From: a virus
Length of the DNA: 64,000 nucleotides
Reading direction: 5' to 3' (one strand)
Virus record (IMG/VR): IMGVR_UViG_3300025889_018307
Span: 20,311 to 84,310 of that record
Position numbers and translations under genes: made by a program. The notes beneath the pieces are model-generated. The model saw only the letters and a list, made by a program, of their open reading frames with translations. It did no database searches and was not told the origin of the DNA. Below are positions 34,058-42,917 of this stretch, piece after piece (the first letter of the stretch is position 1; each line of letters opens with the position of its first letter).

Positions 34058-34392
34058 ATTTAGAAGCACTATTTAACGCTGTTATAGTTAAACCAATTGA
34101 GGCAGAAGAAACTAAGTATGGCTCAATTGTAGTTCCCGATATGGGAAAAGACGTAAATGAACATGGAGAGATAATAGCAGTAGGACCTGGCCAACATACA
34201 ATTTCAGGTACATTTATTGAAACTATAAGTAAAGTTGGAGATATAGTAATATTACCAACTCAAGGATTTACAAAATTACAACATGATGGAGAGGATTATT
34301 ATGTTGGTCCTGAAAATCAAATCTTAGCAAGGGTAAAAAAAGAAGTAGATTTAGAAAAAATATTAGAAGAAACTGAACCATTAAACGAATAA
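34054..34392 (+). CDS. groES: GroES-like co-chaperonin
   Basis: The product caps GroEL and helps fold proteins; T4 encodes gp31 for the same purpose. The 112-residue product has NAVIVKPIEAEE, the mobile-loop region TKYGSIVVPDM, HGEIIAVGPGQ and GPENQILARV. It is a little longer than E. coli GroES (97) through a C-terminal acidic tail (LEKILEETEPLNE). It is directly followed by groEL. Confidence 0.88.
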   Translation: MNLEALFNAVIVKPIEAEETKYGSIVVPDMGKDVNEHGEIIAVGPGQHTISGTFIETISKVGDIVILPTQGFTKLQHDGEDYYVGPENQILARVKKEVDLEKILEETEPLNE

Positions 34393-34394
34393 AA

Positions 34395-36029
34395 ATGAGT
34401 AAAATTATAGAATTTGGCCCTGAGGGTAGAGATAAATTAGTAAAAGGAATTGACACATTAGCCAATGCTGTAGTATCAACATTAGGTCCTAATGGAAGAA
34501 ATGTAGTAGTAGAAAGAACTAACCAATCACCGATTTCAACAAAAGATGGAGTTACAGTAGCTAAACATATAGCTGTAAGTGATCCAGTAGAAAATCTAGG
34601 TATAAATTTAGTTAGAGAAGCATCAATTAAAACTGCTGATAAAGCAGGTGATGGTACAACTACCTCAACACTTTTAGCAAGAGAAATGATTAAGGATGGC
34701 TTACAACATTTGGCTAATGGAGCTAATGCTGTTGAAATTAAAAGAGGAATTGATAAAGCTGTAAAAGAAGTTGTTAATAGTTTAAGAGAAAACATATCAG
34801 AAGACATTTCAGATGAAAATCAGCTAGAACAAATTGCAACTATTTCTGCTAATAATGATCCTGAAGTAGGTAAATTAATAGCTACTGCAATGGATAAAGT
34901 AGGAGTTGAGGGAGTAGTACACATTGAAGAATCTAAAACAGGTGATACTTATTTAGAAACTGTTGAAGGAATGCAGTTTGATAGAGGATATTTATCACAT
35001 TACTTTGTTACTAACAATAGTACAATGACCTGTACTTTAGAAGATCCTTATATTTTAGTACTTAATCAAAAATTATCCCAAGTTAAAGATTTATTACCTA
35101 TGTTAGAAGCAGTTTCTAATACTAATAAATCATTACTTATTATAGCTGAAGATGTTGATAGTGAAGCTTTAGCAACACTTATTGTAAATAAAGCTAGAGG
35201 TACTATTAAAGTAGCAGCTGTAAAAGCTCCAGATTTTGGTGAAAGAAGAAAATTAATCTTAGAAGATATAGCATCAGTAACTGGTGGTGTAGTATTTGAT
35301 AAAGATAAAGGAATGAAACTTGATAAATTTTCTTGGGAGTGGTTTGGTGAAGCTCGTACTGTAACTATTTCAAAAGAAAAAACAACAATTATTGATGGTA
35401 AAGGTAAAGAAGAAGATGTTAAACAAAGATTAGAAGAACTTACTACTCAAATTGATAAAGCTCAATCTAATTTTGAAATAGAAAAACTACAAGAAAGATT
35501 AGCTAAAATGGCTGGTGGTGTTTCTATTATTCATGTAGGTGGTTATACTGAAACTGAAATGAATGAAAAGAAAGATAGAGTTGATGATGCATTACATGCA
35601 ACTAAAGCAGCAATTGAAGAAGGTATTGTACCAGGAGGAGGAGCAGCTCTATTATATGCTAGAGAAGCTCTAAATACTAAATGTAAAAAATGTATAGGTA
35701 AAAATATTGTTTACAAAGCTTGTGGTAAACCATTTGAACAAATATTAGTTAATGCTGGTAAAGATTCAGTTGATGCTCAAATGATAGGTAAATATAATCT
35801 AATAGATTCAGGTAATGATACTTGGGCTGGGTATAATATTAAAAAAGATACTGTTGAAGATATGAAAAAAGCAGGTATTATTGATCCTACTAAAGTAACA
35901 AGAACAGCTCTTGAGAATGCTGCTGCTGTTGCTGGAACTGTATTACTTACAGAATGTATAGTTGTAGATGAACCAAAAGAAGAAAATTCACAACCACAAA
36001 TGGATCCATCAATGATGATGGGGATGTAA
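34395..36029 (+). CDS. groEL: GroEL chaperonin
   Basis: The 544-residue product is a full group I chaperonin: TLGPNGRNVVVE, the ATP site DKAGDGTTTSTLLAREM, ISANND, GGYTETEMNEKKDRVDDALHAT and EEGIVPGGGAALLYA, ending in a Met/Gly tail (MDPSMMMGM). Residues Cys430, Cys433 and Cys443 (TKCKKCIGK, KACGK) form an extra Cys cluster in the equatorial domain. It would fold capsid or other phage proteins. Phage GroEL genes are known but uncommon, and here both GroES and Hsp20 are also present. Confidence 0.93.
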   Translation: MSKIIEFGPEGRDKLVKGIDTLANAVVSTLGPNGRNVVVERTNQSPISTKDGVTVAKHIAVSDPVENLGINLVREASIKTADKAGDGTTTSTLLAREMIKDGLQHLANGANAVEIKRGIDKAVKEVVNSLRENISEDISDENQLEQIATISANNDPEVGKLIATAMDKVGVEGVVHIEESKTGDTYLETVEGMQFDRGYLSHYFVTNNSTMTCTLEDPYILVLNQKLSQVKDLLPMLEAVSNTNKSLLIIAEDVDSEALATLIVNKARGTIKVAAVKAPDFGERRKLILEDIASVTGGVVFDKDKGMKLDKFSWEWFGEARTVTISKEKTTIIDGKGKEEDVKQRLEELTTQIDKAQSNFEIEKLQERLAKMAGGVSIIHVGGYTETEMNEKKDRVDDALHATKAAIEEGIVPGGGAALLYAREALNTKCKKCIGKNIVYKACGKPFEQILVNAGKDSVDAQMIGKYNLIDSGNDTWAGYNIKKDTVEDMKKAGIIDPTKVTRTALENAAAVAGTVLLTECIVVDEPKEENSQPQMDPSMMMGM

Positions 36030-36030
36030 T

Positions 36031-36303
36031 ATGGAAACAAAAGTAATAGAACATAATAAGCTTATTGCTACTAGAGTACCACCTGGAGACAAGTGGACTT
36101 TAGTAGATGATAAGAAAAAAGTAGTACATGAATCTTTAACTGATGCTTTAGAAGCATATTTTAAATCAACAGGCACACCTAGTGAATTTAGATTAGCTCC
36201 TTTAGATAGCAAATTATATGCTATAGTAACTCACGAGGAAGAAATAATTCCAGATGAACCAAAGGAATTTAGTATGTATGGAGAGTTTAGACAAGGAGCT
36301 TAA
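36031..36303 (+). CDS. Unknown small protein after groEL
   Basis: The 90-residue product begins one base after the groEL stop. It has two beta-rich segments (NKLIATRVPPGDKWTLVDD, RLAPLDSKLYAIVTHEEE) joined by a helix (LTDALEAYFKSTG). No motif or named family is seen. Being the last cistron of the chaperonin operon, it may be a small partner, but this is only positional. Confidence 0.5.
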   Translation: METKVIEHNKLIATRVPPGDKWTLVDDKKKVVHESLTDALEAYFKSTGTPSEFRLAPLDSKLYAIVTHEEEIIPDEPKEFSMYGEFRQGA

Positions 36304-36335
36304 TTTGGGGATTTAAATAAAAGTTATTATATTCA
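36304..36335 (+). promoter_or_regulatory. Promoter for clamp loader, possibly leaderless
   Basis: TTTG at 36304-36307 and TATATTCA at 36328-36335 are 20 bases apart. The gp44 start codon at 36340 is only five bases after the -7 box, about where transcription should begin, so the mRNA may have no leader. Confidence 0.72.
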
Positions 36336-36339
36336 TAAT

Positions 36340-37263
36340 ATGAAAGAGCATAGTTTACTAGTTGAAAAATATAGACCTACTAATATAAACAATTATGTAG
36401 GAAATGAAAGTATCAAAAATACTATTAAGGGTTATATTAACCAAAATGATATTCAAAATTTATTATTTTATGGCCCCGCAGGAACAGGAAAAACAACTTT
36501 AGCTAAATTAATTACTAAAAATATTGATTGTGATGTTTTATATATTAATGCATCAGATGAAAGAGGTATTGAAACTATTAGAGACAAAGTATCTGGATTT
36601 GCAAGTACTATGTCTTTTAAACCTCTAAAAGTAGTTATTTTAGATGAAGCAGATTTTCTGACTATAATGGCTCAAGCATCATTAAGAAATGTAATTGAAA
36701 CATTTTCTCGTTCAACTAGATTTATATTAACTTGTAATTATTTAGAAAGAATAATTGATCCCCTACAATCAAGATGTCAAACATTAAAAATAATCCCGCC
36801 AGATAAATTAGATATTATTAATCATCTAATGAAAATTACAAATAAGGAAAGTATTAAACATAGTGTAAGTGATTTAGAAACTATTGTAAATAACAACTAC
36901 CCTGATGTGCGTAAAATGCTTAATACTATACAAATATCTACCGTAAATAACACATTAAAATTAGACGAGTCTACATTAGTAGAAAGTAATTATATGGATA
37001 AGATATTTATTGAACTAAAAAATAAAAAACCTAATTGGAGAACAATTAGGCAAATTATTGCTGATTCAAATGTAAACGACTTTGAAGGATTTTATCGTTA
37101 CCTTTATGATAAAAGTAGTGAATATGCTCCTGGAAAGGAAGGTATGATAGCATATTATATAAATGAATATTCATATCAATCAAATTTTAGAATAGACAAA
37201 GAAGTAAATTGTATGGCTTTAATGTCTAAAATTATAGAAACAATTAAACCAAATATTATTTAA
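36340..37263 (+). CDS. 44: gp44-like clamp-loader ATPase
   Basis: The clamp-loader large subunit opens gp45 and puts it on DNA. The 307-residue product has the RFC start LLVEKYRP, Walker A GPAGTGKTT at 45-53, a DEAD box (VVILDEADFL) at 98-107, sensor 1 LTCNY and the arginine-finger SRCQT. T4 gp44 has 319 residues. The gp62-type partner lies nearby at 37498. The start is fixed by the conserved N-terminus. Confidence 0.93.
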   Translation: MKEHSLLVEKYRPTNINNYVGNESIKNTIKGYINQNDIQNLLFYGPAGTGKTTLAKLITKNIDCDVLYINASDERGIETIRDKVSGFASTMSFKPLKVVILDEADFLTIMAQASLRNVIETFSRSTRFILTCNYLERIIDPLQSRCQTLKIIPPDKLDIINHLMKITNKESIKHSVSDLETIVNNNYPDVRKMLNTIQISTVNNTLKLDESTLVESNYMDKIFIELKNKKPNWRTIRQIIADSNVNDFEGFYRYLYDKSSEYAPGKEGMIAYYINEYSYQSNFRIDKEVNCMALMSKIIETIKPNII

Positions 37264-37274
37264 AATTATTAATT

Positions 37275-37517
37275 ATGCAAGCGCAACAACCAAACATTGA
37301 TTTAAAAAACACATCAGCTATAGAAACTGAAGGTGGAGGTAGAATTTGGCAACAAGGAGCTTTATTAAGAAAAGTATCTAAATTTGTAACAGGAACAGAT
37401 TCTGATGCTGTTATGCCAATTCCAGTATTTTATGATCCTGAAACAGGTAAAATTTTAGAGGACTCACTTCCTAAAGAATTAAGAGAAGAGTATAAGGATG
37501 TCCTTATTAAATCCTAA
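37275..37517 (+). CDS. Conserved phage-type small protein
   Basis: The 80-residue product shows ETEGGGRIWQQGALLRKVSKFV, DAVMPIPVFYDPETGKIL and LPKELREEYKD. I recall this pattern from other T4-like phages near the clamp loader but know no function. It is soluble. It overlaps the gp62 gene by 20 bases, which suggests joint expression with the clamp loader. Confidence 0.6.
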   Translation: MQAQQPNIDLKNTSAIETEGGGRIWQQGALLRKVSKFVTGTDSDAVMPIPVFYDPETGKILEDSLPKELREEYKDVLIKS

Positions 37518-37932
37518 AAATATATTTGAATGGCTAGAACATTTAACTTATAAAAAATCTAGCTATAATAGTTTTGAGGAAAAATCTTGGGAGAACTTTA
37601 ATGCTTATATGGTTCATAGATTTGTATCCATGTATGAGGGGTATATTGATATTGCTAATATAGCACAAAGGTTCCACCCTACAGATAAAAGGGGAATTTA
37701 TAATTTTTATTGTGAAATGTTACCTAAAAAGAAAATGTTTTTAAGGTATATTAAATCAAAAATAAAAACATCCCCCAAAGAAATAAAACAATATATTTCT
37801 AATTACTATAAATGTAGTTTGGCTGAGGCAAATGAATATATTATATTATTAAATAAGAGTGATATCAAAATAATTTTTGATAAATTAGGAGTGGAGATTA
37901 AAGAACAAAAACAATTACTTAAAAAATTATAA
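37498..37932 (+). CDS. 62: gp62-like clamp-loader small subunit
   Basis: The 144-residue product matches T4 gp62 in its ending (KEQKQLLKKL against KEQKQLKKLALEW) and in the ISNYYKCSLAEANEYI helix that parallels LAKRYQVNTNDAINY. It is a helical, basic protein that forms a complex with gp44. It lies one gene after gp44, as expected. T4 gp62 is 187 residues, so this version is shorter. Confidence 0.75.
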   Translation: MSLLNPKNIFEWLEHLTYKKSSYNSFEEKSWENFNAYMVHRFVSMYEGYIDIANIAQRFHPTDKRGIYNFYCEMLPKKKMFLRYIKSKIKTSPKEIKQYISNYYKCSLAEANEYIILLNKSDIKIIFDKLGVEIKEQKQLLKKL

Positions 37933-37934
37933 AA

Positions 37935-38153
37935 ATGGCACAATACAGAGTTATAACAATGCTTGAAAAAACTTTTGAAGCCCAAAGAGAAAGAGCATTA
38001 TTAACACTTGAATTATTAACAGAAAACCCTGCAGGTATAGGTGATCATTCAACAAGTGATTTCTATAATAATGCAGAGGAAGCAGCAAGAGCATTAGCTG
38101 AAGCTGAAGACGTTTTAGAAACATTAAAAAGACATTATGGGGACAATGAGTAA
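37935..38153 (+). CDS. Small helical protein of unknown function
   Basis: The 72-residue product is a helical, acidic protein (AQRERALLTLELLTENPAG, EEAARALAEAEDVLETLKR) with likely helix-hairpin form. It begins two bases after gp62 and overlaps the next gene by eight bases (ATGAGTAA). No family recognised. Confidence 0.5.
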   Translation: MAQYRVITMLEKTFEAQRERALLTLELLTENPAGIGDHSTSDFYNNAEEAARALAEAEDVLETLKRHYGDNE

Positions 38154-38493
38154 AGAAGAGATAGTAGAACTATTTGAAACAGAATATCCAGAATTATCCG
38201 AAGAGTATAAAAAGATAGGAATGGAAATGTATACTATGTTTGCTGCTAAACATATGGATTATGGGTTAAATAATATAGCTTTAGGAGGAGATATTTTACA
38301 TGATGATAATGATAAAAAATTCTCATTAACAGGTTTAGCTATTAGGTTAACTGATAAAATAAGTAGATTAAAAAACTTATTATTGAATGGTAAAAACTTT
38401 GTTCAAGGTGAAGGAATGGAAGATACTTTTATGGATATAGCTAATTATGGCATTATTGGATTATTGGTAGGAAGGAATAAGTGGAAAAAATAA
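38146..38493 (+). CDS. Nucleotide-modification-associated domain (DUF1599-like) protein
   Basis: The start at 38146 overlaps the upstream stop. The 115-residue product has MFAAKHMDYGLNNIALGGD, IRLTDKISRLKNLL and MDIANYGIIGLLV, the pattern of the domain linked by others to phage nucleotide modification (NMAD1/DUF1599). The conserved Asp, Asn, Lys and Arg may bind a nucleotide. Its presence agrees with the deazaguanine pathway. The exact role is unknown. Confidence 0.65.
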   Translation: MSKEEIVELFETEYPELSEEYKKIGMEMYTMFAAKHMDYGLNNIALGGDILHDDNDKKFSLTGLAIRLTDKISRLKNLLLNGKNFVQGEGMEDTFMDIANYGIIGLLVGRNKWKK

Positions 38494-38497
38494 TGTT

Positions 38498-39448
38498 TTG
38501 GCTAAAAAAATACCCCCAATTGTAAAAATAATAAGAAATTATAAACCTGAACCAATTAATTTTGGCTATCAGAAAAACATTTCTTACTCTCAACTTTCGA
38601 TGTTTAGAAGTTGTCCCCAAAAATGGGCTCTTCAGTATAAAGAAGGACATAAAAGGCAAACCCCTAGTATTCATACTGTATTTGGAACTGCGTTTCATGA
38701 AGTAGTACAATATTATTTAGATGTAATGTATGAAAAAAGTGGAGCCGCTGCTGATAGAGAAGATCTTGAGGAATTATTAGAAGAAAAATTAAGGGAAGAA
38801 TATCTTACTCAGTATAAAAAGAATAAAAATCAACATTTTAGTTCTTCAGAAGAAATTAGGGAATTTTATGATGATGGGGTTCAAATATTAAGATATCTTA
38901 AAAAACACAAAGGTAAATATTTTAGTAAAAAGGGATGGTTTTTAGTTGGTTGTGAGATACCCATATCAATTACGCCTAATAACGCGTATAAAAACGTTAT
39001 ATACAACGGTTTCTTAGATGTTGTGTTATACCATGAACCAACAGATACATTCCAAATAATCGATATTAAAACAAGTACTAAAGGGTGGAATTCATATGCT
39101 AAAAAAGATGAAGATAAACATTTTCAATTAGTATTATATAAAAAATTCTTTGCAGAACAATTTGGATTAGCAGAAAAGAGTATTGATATTGAATTCCTAA
39201 TTGTTAGAAGAAAAGTATACGAAGGTGGAGAATATCCTCAAAAACGAATACAAACATTCTCCCCAGCTTCTGGAAAGAATAAAACTAATAAAGCAACTAG
39301 AATTTTAAATGAATTTATAAATGAAGCATTTGACTATACAGGATACAAAGAAACACTTCACATTCCAAGACCGTCGAAATGGAACTGCACCTTTTGCCCT
39401 TTTAAAGAAGATGACGAATTATGTAACGTCATTGGTAAAAACTCATAA
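38498..39448 (+). CDS. RecB/Cas4-like PD-(D/E)XK nuclease
   Basis: The 316-residue product starts SYSQLSMFRSCPQKWALQY, then FGTAFHEVV, GFLDVVLYHEPTDTFQIIDIKTSTKGW (the Asp and D-x-K of the nuclease core) and a late Cys cluster CTFCPFKEDDELC that with the first Cys could hold an Fe-S cluster as in Cas4/AddB. The frame begins only at TTG 38498; an ATG at 38493 reads into it after a -1 step at A AAA AAA, so a frameshift or a base error is possible. It may process DNA ends. Confidence 0.8.
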   Translation: MAKKIPPIVKIIRNYKPEPINFGYQKNISYSQLSMFRSCPQKWALQYKEGHKRQTPSIHTVFGTAFHEVVQYYLDVMYEKSGAAADREDLEELLEEKLREEYLTQYKKNKNQHFSSSEEIREFYDDGVQILRYLKKHKGKYFSKKGWFLVGCEIPISITPNNAYKNVIYNGFLDVVLYHEPTDTFQIIDIKTSTKGWNSYAKKDEDKHFQLVLYKKFFAEQFGLAEKSIDIEFLIVRRKVYEGGEYPQKRIQTFSPASGKNKTNKATRILNEFINEAFDYTGYKETLHIPRPSKWNCTFCPFKEDDELCNVIGKNS

Positions 39449-39491
39449 TCCGCATATACGTATAGACAAATATAAACCAATAATTAAAACT

Positions 39492-39686
39492 ATGGCTGAA
39501 AAGAAAAACATGACACTTACAAGTGTTAAAGTAAAAAGTGATTTATTTGAAAATTTTAAAATTGAATGTGTAAGACGTAAATTCTCATTTCAGAAACTAT
39601 CTGATAGAGCTATTCACTTATACCTTACAGATGAAGATTTTAGGAAAAAAATACACAGTCACAATAATTTAGAAATTAATCAATAA
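39492..39686 (+). CDS. Small DNA-binding-like protein (ribbon-helix-helix type)
   Basis: The start at 39492 avoids the long overlap that an upstream ATG at 39321 would need. The 64-residue product has a strand-helix-helix order: MTLTSVKVKSDLFENFKIEC, then RRKFSFQKLSDRAIHLYL. This resembles ribbon-helix-helix repressors and plasmid partition proteins. It may be a phage transcription regulator. Confidence is moderate since no exact family is known. Positions 39449-39491 between genes show nothing special. Confidence 0.55.
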   Translation: MAEKKNMTLTSVKVKSDLFENFKIECVRRKFSFQKLSDRAIHLYLTDEDFRKKIHSHNNLEINQ

Positions 39687-39692
39687 ATAAAA

Positions 39693-41123
39693 ATGAAAGA
39701 AGGTTATATTAAAAAAGAAGATAGAAAAAAAATACTTCTTATAACAGATGATATTAGAGTTCATTCTGGAGTTGCCCAGATAGGTAGAGAAATTGTTTTA
39801 AATTCAAGTCATCGCTATAATTGGACTTGCATAGCAGGAGCAGTTGAACATCCTGAGGAAGGTAAAGTTATAGATATTTCACAAGAATTAAATAATTCTA
39901 ATGGATTAGAAGATTCCCATTGCCTTTTATACCCAGCTAAAGGTTATGGTAATATGGATTTAGTAAGAGTAATAATACATAGAGAAAAACCAGATGCGAT
40001 TTTATTAATTACTGATCCTAGATATTTTTCTTGGTTATTCCATAATGAAGACCAAATTAGAAAAGAAATACCAATTGGCTATCTTAATATTTGGGACAAC
40101 TACCCAGCTCCAATGTATAACAAAGAATTTTATGAATCTTGTGATTTACTAATGGGTATATCAAAACAAACAGTTAATATTAATAAGTTAGTTTTGGGTG
40201 ATAAAGGTAAAAATAAAATATTTAAATATGTTCCCCATGGGTTAAATAATAACAAATTTAACATATTAGAAGATGATGATATTGAATTAACTTCTTTTAA
40301 TAAGAATATAGGATTATCTGAAGATAACAAATTTCATTTATTATTTAATTCAAGAAATATTAGAAGAAAACAAGTATCTAATATTATAATGGCTTGGAAA
40401 TTATTTATAGATAAATTATCTCCTGAAGAGGCTAAAAAATGTCAACTTACATTAAAAACCGAAGCTATATTTGAACACGGAACAGATTTAAATGCTGTTA
40501 TAGAATATTTTTGCGATCCTGAAATTTGTAGAGTAGGAATTTTACAACATAAATTAACAACAGAGGAAATGAACTTATTATATAATTCTGCTGATGGTGT
40601 AATTCAAATATCAAATGCTGAAGGTTGGGGATTATCTTTAACTGAAGCTATGTTAACAGGTACACCTTTCATTGCTGCTGTTACTGGGGGTATGCAAGAC
40701 CAAATGCGTTTTGAAGATGAAAAAGGTAATTGGATTGAATTTAATGGTGAATTTCCTTCTAACCATCATGGTAAATATAAAAAACATGGTGAGTGGGCAT
40801 TACCTGTTTACACAGCAGCAAGTACGTTAGTAGGATCCCCTCCAACACCATACATATATGATGATCATCATAATCTTAATGATGTAGTTGATCAGATAAT
40901 GAAGTTGTATAAAATGAGTGATAAAGAAAGAAAATCAATTGGTAAAAAAGGATATGAATGGGCTACAAGTGATGAAGCTGGGTTTACTTCTGAAAAAATG
41001 ACTGAAAAAGTTATTGATGGGTTTGAAGAATTATTTCAAACCTGGAAACCAAGAGAAAAATATAATTTCTTAAAAGATACAGATTACGAAAAAAGAGTTT
41101 TACCACATAAATTAGTTTATTAA
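39693..41123 (+). CDS. Glycosyltransferase, GT4 type
   Basis: The first gene of the sugar island. The 476-residue product has a GT-B fold pattern: early ILLITDDIRVHSGVAQIGRE, VPHGLNNNKF, LLFNSRNIRRKQVSNII, and the donor-binding AEGWGLSLTEAMLTGTPFIA. It would transfer a sugar from a nucleotide donor to a growing glycan or to a protein or DNA. It is followed two bases later by a second GT-B enzyme. The acceptor is unknown. Confidence 0.8.
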   Translation: MKEGYIKKEDRKKILLITDDIRVHSGVAQIGREIVLNSSHRYNWTCIAGAVEHPEEGKVIDISQELNNSNGLEDSHCLLYPAKGYGNMDLVRVIIHREKPDAILLITDPRYFSWLFHNEDQIRKEIPIGYLNIWDNYPAPMYNKEFYESCDLLMGISKQTVNINKLVLGDKGKNKIFKYVPHGLNNNKFNILEDDDIELTSFNKNIGLSEDNKFHLLFNSRNIRRKQVSNIIMAWKLFIDKLSPEEAKKCQLTLKTEAIFEHGTDLNAVIEYFCDPEICRVGILQHKLTTEEMNLLYNSADGVIQISNAEGWGLSLTEAMLTGTPFIAAVTGGMQDQMRFEDEKGNWIEFNGEFPSNHHGKYKKHGEWALPVYTAASTLVGSPPTPYIYDDHHNLNDVVDQIMKLYKMSDKERKSIGKKGYEWATSDEAGFTSEKMTEKVIDGFEELFQTWKPREKYNFLKDTDYEKRVLPHKLVY

Positions 41124-41125
41124 AT

Positions 41126-42451
41126 ATGAAAAATACATTTATTATAAGTTGCCCAATTGACACATATAGTGGATATGGAGCAAGATCAAGAGATTTAGTT
41201 AAATCTATTATAGAATTAGATAAATATGATGTTAAAATTTTAAGCCAAAGGTGGGGGCAAACTCCTTTTGGATTTGTCAATGATCATCCTGAATGGCATT
41301 TTTTAAAAAATCATATGATTAATAGTCTTAACCAAAAACCAGATATCTGGGCTCAAATTACAGTTCCTAATGAATTCCAGGCTATAGGGAAATTTAATAT
41401 AGGGTTTACAGCAGGAATAGAAACTACATTATGTGCCGCTCCATGGATTGAAGGTATGAACAGAATGGATTTAAATATAGTTTCATCAGAACATTCAAAA
41501 CAAGTATTTTTGAATTCTAAATTTAATAAAGTAGACCCAAAAACTAATCAAAATATAGGTGTTGTAGAAATGCAAAAACCTATAGAAGTATTATTAGAAG
41601 GTGCTAATTTAAACATATATAAGCCTATTGAAGAAGATGAAATTACAGAATTAAATTTACTAAAGGATATTAATTCAATTCCTGAGGATTTTGCCTTTTT
41701 ATCTGTTGGACATTGGATGCAAGGGAGTATGGGTGAAGATAGGAAAAATATAGGAGTTACTCTTAAATCTTTTTATGAAACATTTAAAAATAAAAAGAAA
41801 CAACCAGCATTAATTTTAAAAACATCTTCAGTTAATTCTTCATATATGGATAGAAGAGAAATTATGAAAAGAGTAAATGCAGTTCGCAGTAGTTGTGAGG
41901 GAAAATTACCTAATGTTTATATATTACACGGTAATTTTACTAATGAAGAAATGAATGAATTGTATAATCATCCTAAAATTAAAGCAATGGTATCTCATAC
42001 TAGAGGAGAAGGATTTGGAAGACCTTTATTAGAATTTAGTTTAGTAAATAAACCTATTATATGTTCAGGATGGTCTGGACAATTAGATTTTTTACAAAAT
42101 GATTTTACATTATTATTACAAGGAGCTTTAACTAATGTTCATCCTTCTGCCCAACAGAAAGATATGATACTTGCAGAATCTCAATGGTTTCAACCTAACC
42201 CTCAAGAAATACATAGAGCTTATAAAGAAATATTTGATAATTATAAAACTTGGGTAATTAAAGCAAAAAGACAAGGATATTATAGTAGAACTTATTTTGC
42301 TTTTGAAAATATGAAAGCTAAAATTATAGAAATTTTAGACAAGAATGTTAAAATTGTAGAAGAAGTTGCTTTAAATTTACCAAAACTTAAAAAAATAGAA
42401 AATAAACAAAAATTACCTAAATTAAAACTACCTAAATTAAGCAAAATATAA
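41126..42451 (+). CDS. Glycosyltransferase, GT4 type
   Basis: The 441-residue product has FIISCPIDTYSGYGARSRD near the start, the middle FLSVGHWMQG and the donor motif RGEGFGRPLLEFSLVNKPII. The C-terminal 30 residues are Lys/Leu/Pro repeats (LPKLK, LPKLKLPKLS), possibly for membrane or partner binding. It overlaps the next gene by one base. Confidence 0.78.
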   Translation: MKNTFIISCPIDTYSGYGARSRDLVKSIIELDKYDVKILSQRWGQTPFGFVNDHPEWHFLKNHMINSLNQKPDIWAQITVPNEFQAIGKFNIGFTAGIETTLCAAPWIEGMNRMDLNIVSSEHSKQVFLNSKFNKVDPKTNQNIGVVEMQKPIEVLLEGANLNIYKPIEEDEITELNLLKDINSIPEDFAFLSVGHWMQGSMGEDRKNIGVTLKSFYETFKNKKKQPALILKTSSVNSSYMDRREIMKRVNAVRSSCEGKLPNVYILHGNFTNEEMNELYNHPKIKAMVSHTRGEGFGRPLLEFSLVNKPIICSGWSGQLDFLQNDFTLLLQGALTNVHPSAQQKDMILAESQWFQPNPQEIHRAYKEIFDNYKTWVIKAKRQGYYSRTYFAFENMKAKIIEILDKNVKIVEEVALNLPKLKKIENKQKLPKLKLPKLSKI

Positions 42452-42909
42452 TGGATGAATTAATACTATGCCCTAAATGTGGTTCTGATGCTTGTTACAA
42501 ACAAGAAGTAAATGAAAAAATTACTAATTATATGTGTTATGGTTGTGGTTTTATTTCAAATACTTTAATGAAAGATGGTGAAGAATATTGGGAACAACAA
42601 TTAATGTCACTTCCTGAGTTATACAAAGATTTAATATATAAAGATAAAAATGACCAATATTGGATTCCTAATACTGTAAACCAACCAGAATTAGGAATGG
42701 TGTTTGTTAATGGTTCAGATAAAGATAATTGGTCTTGGGCTGCTGTAAAAGCAATTGAAGTTGAGGAAAAAGATAAAATAAAATACCCAATTCCTGGAAA
42801 ATCCGGTGAATATTATAAACATAGAATGGATATGGAAAATTTAAAATCTTTCGACCCAGAACGTGGTTATATGGATGCACTTTCGTATATTGGGGTATTA
42901 CCTGAATAA
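42451..42909 (+). CDS. Zinc-ribbon protein of unknown function
   Basis: The 152-residue product begins with a zinc ribbon, ILCPKCGSDACYKQE and MCYGCGFIS (two Cys pairs). The rest has no family, with a mixed region DLIYKDKNDQYWIPNT, then VFVNGSDKDNWSWAAVKAI. It is inserted between glycosyltransferases. It may bind nucleic acid or a protein, but no role in sugars is evident. Confidence 0.55.
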   Translation: MDELILCPKCGSDACYKQEVNEKITNYMCYGCGFISNTLMKDGEEYWEQQLMSLPELYKDLIYKDKNDQYWIPNTVNQPELGMVFVNGSDKDNWSWAAVKAIEVEEKDKIKYPIPGKSGEYYKHRMDMENLKSFDPERGYMDALSYIGVLPE

Positions 42910-42917
42910 ATAATAAT

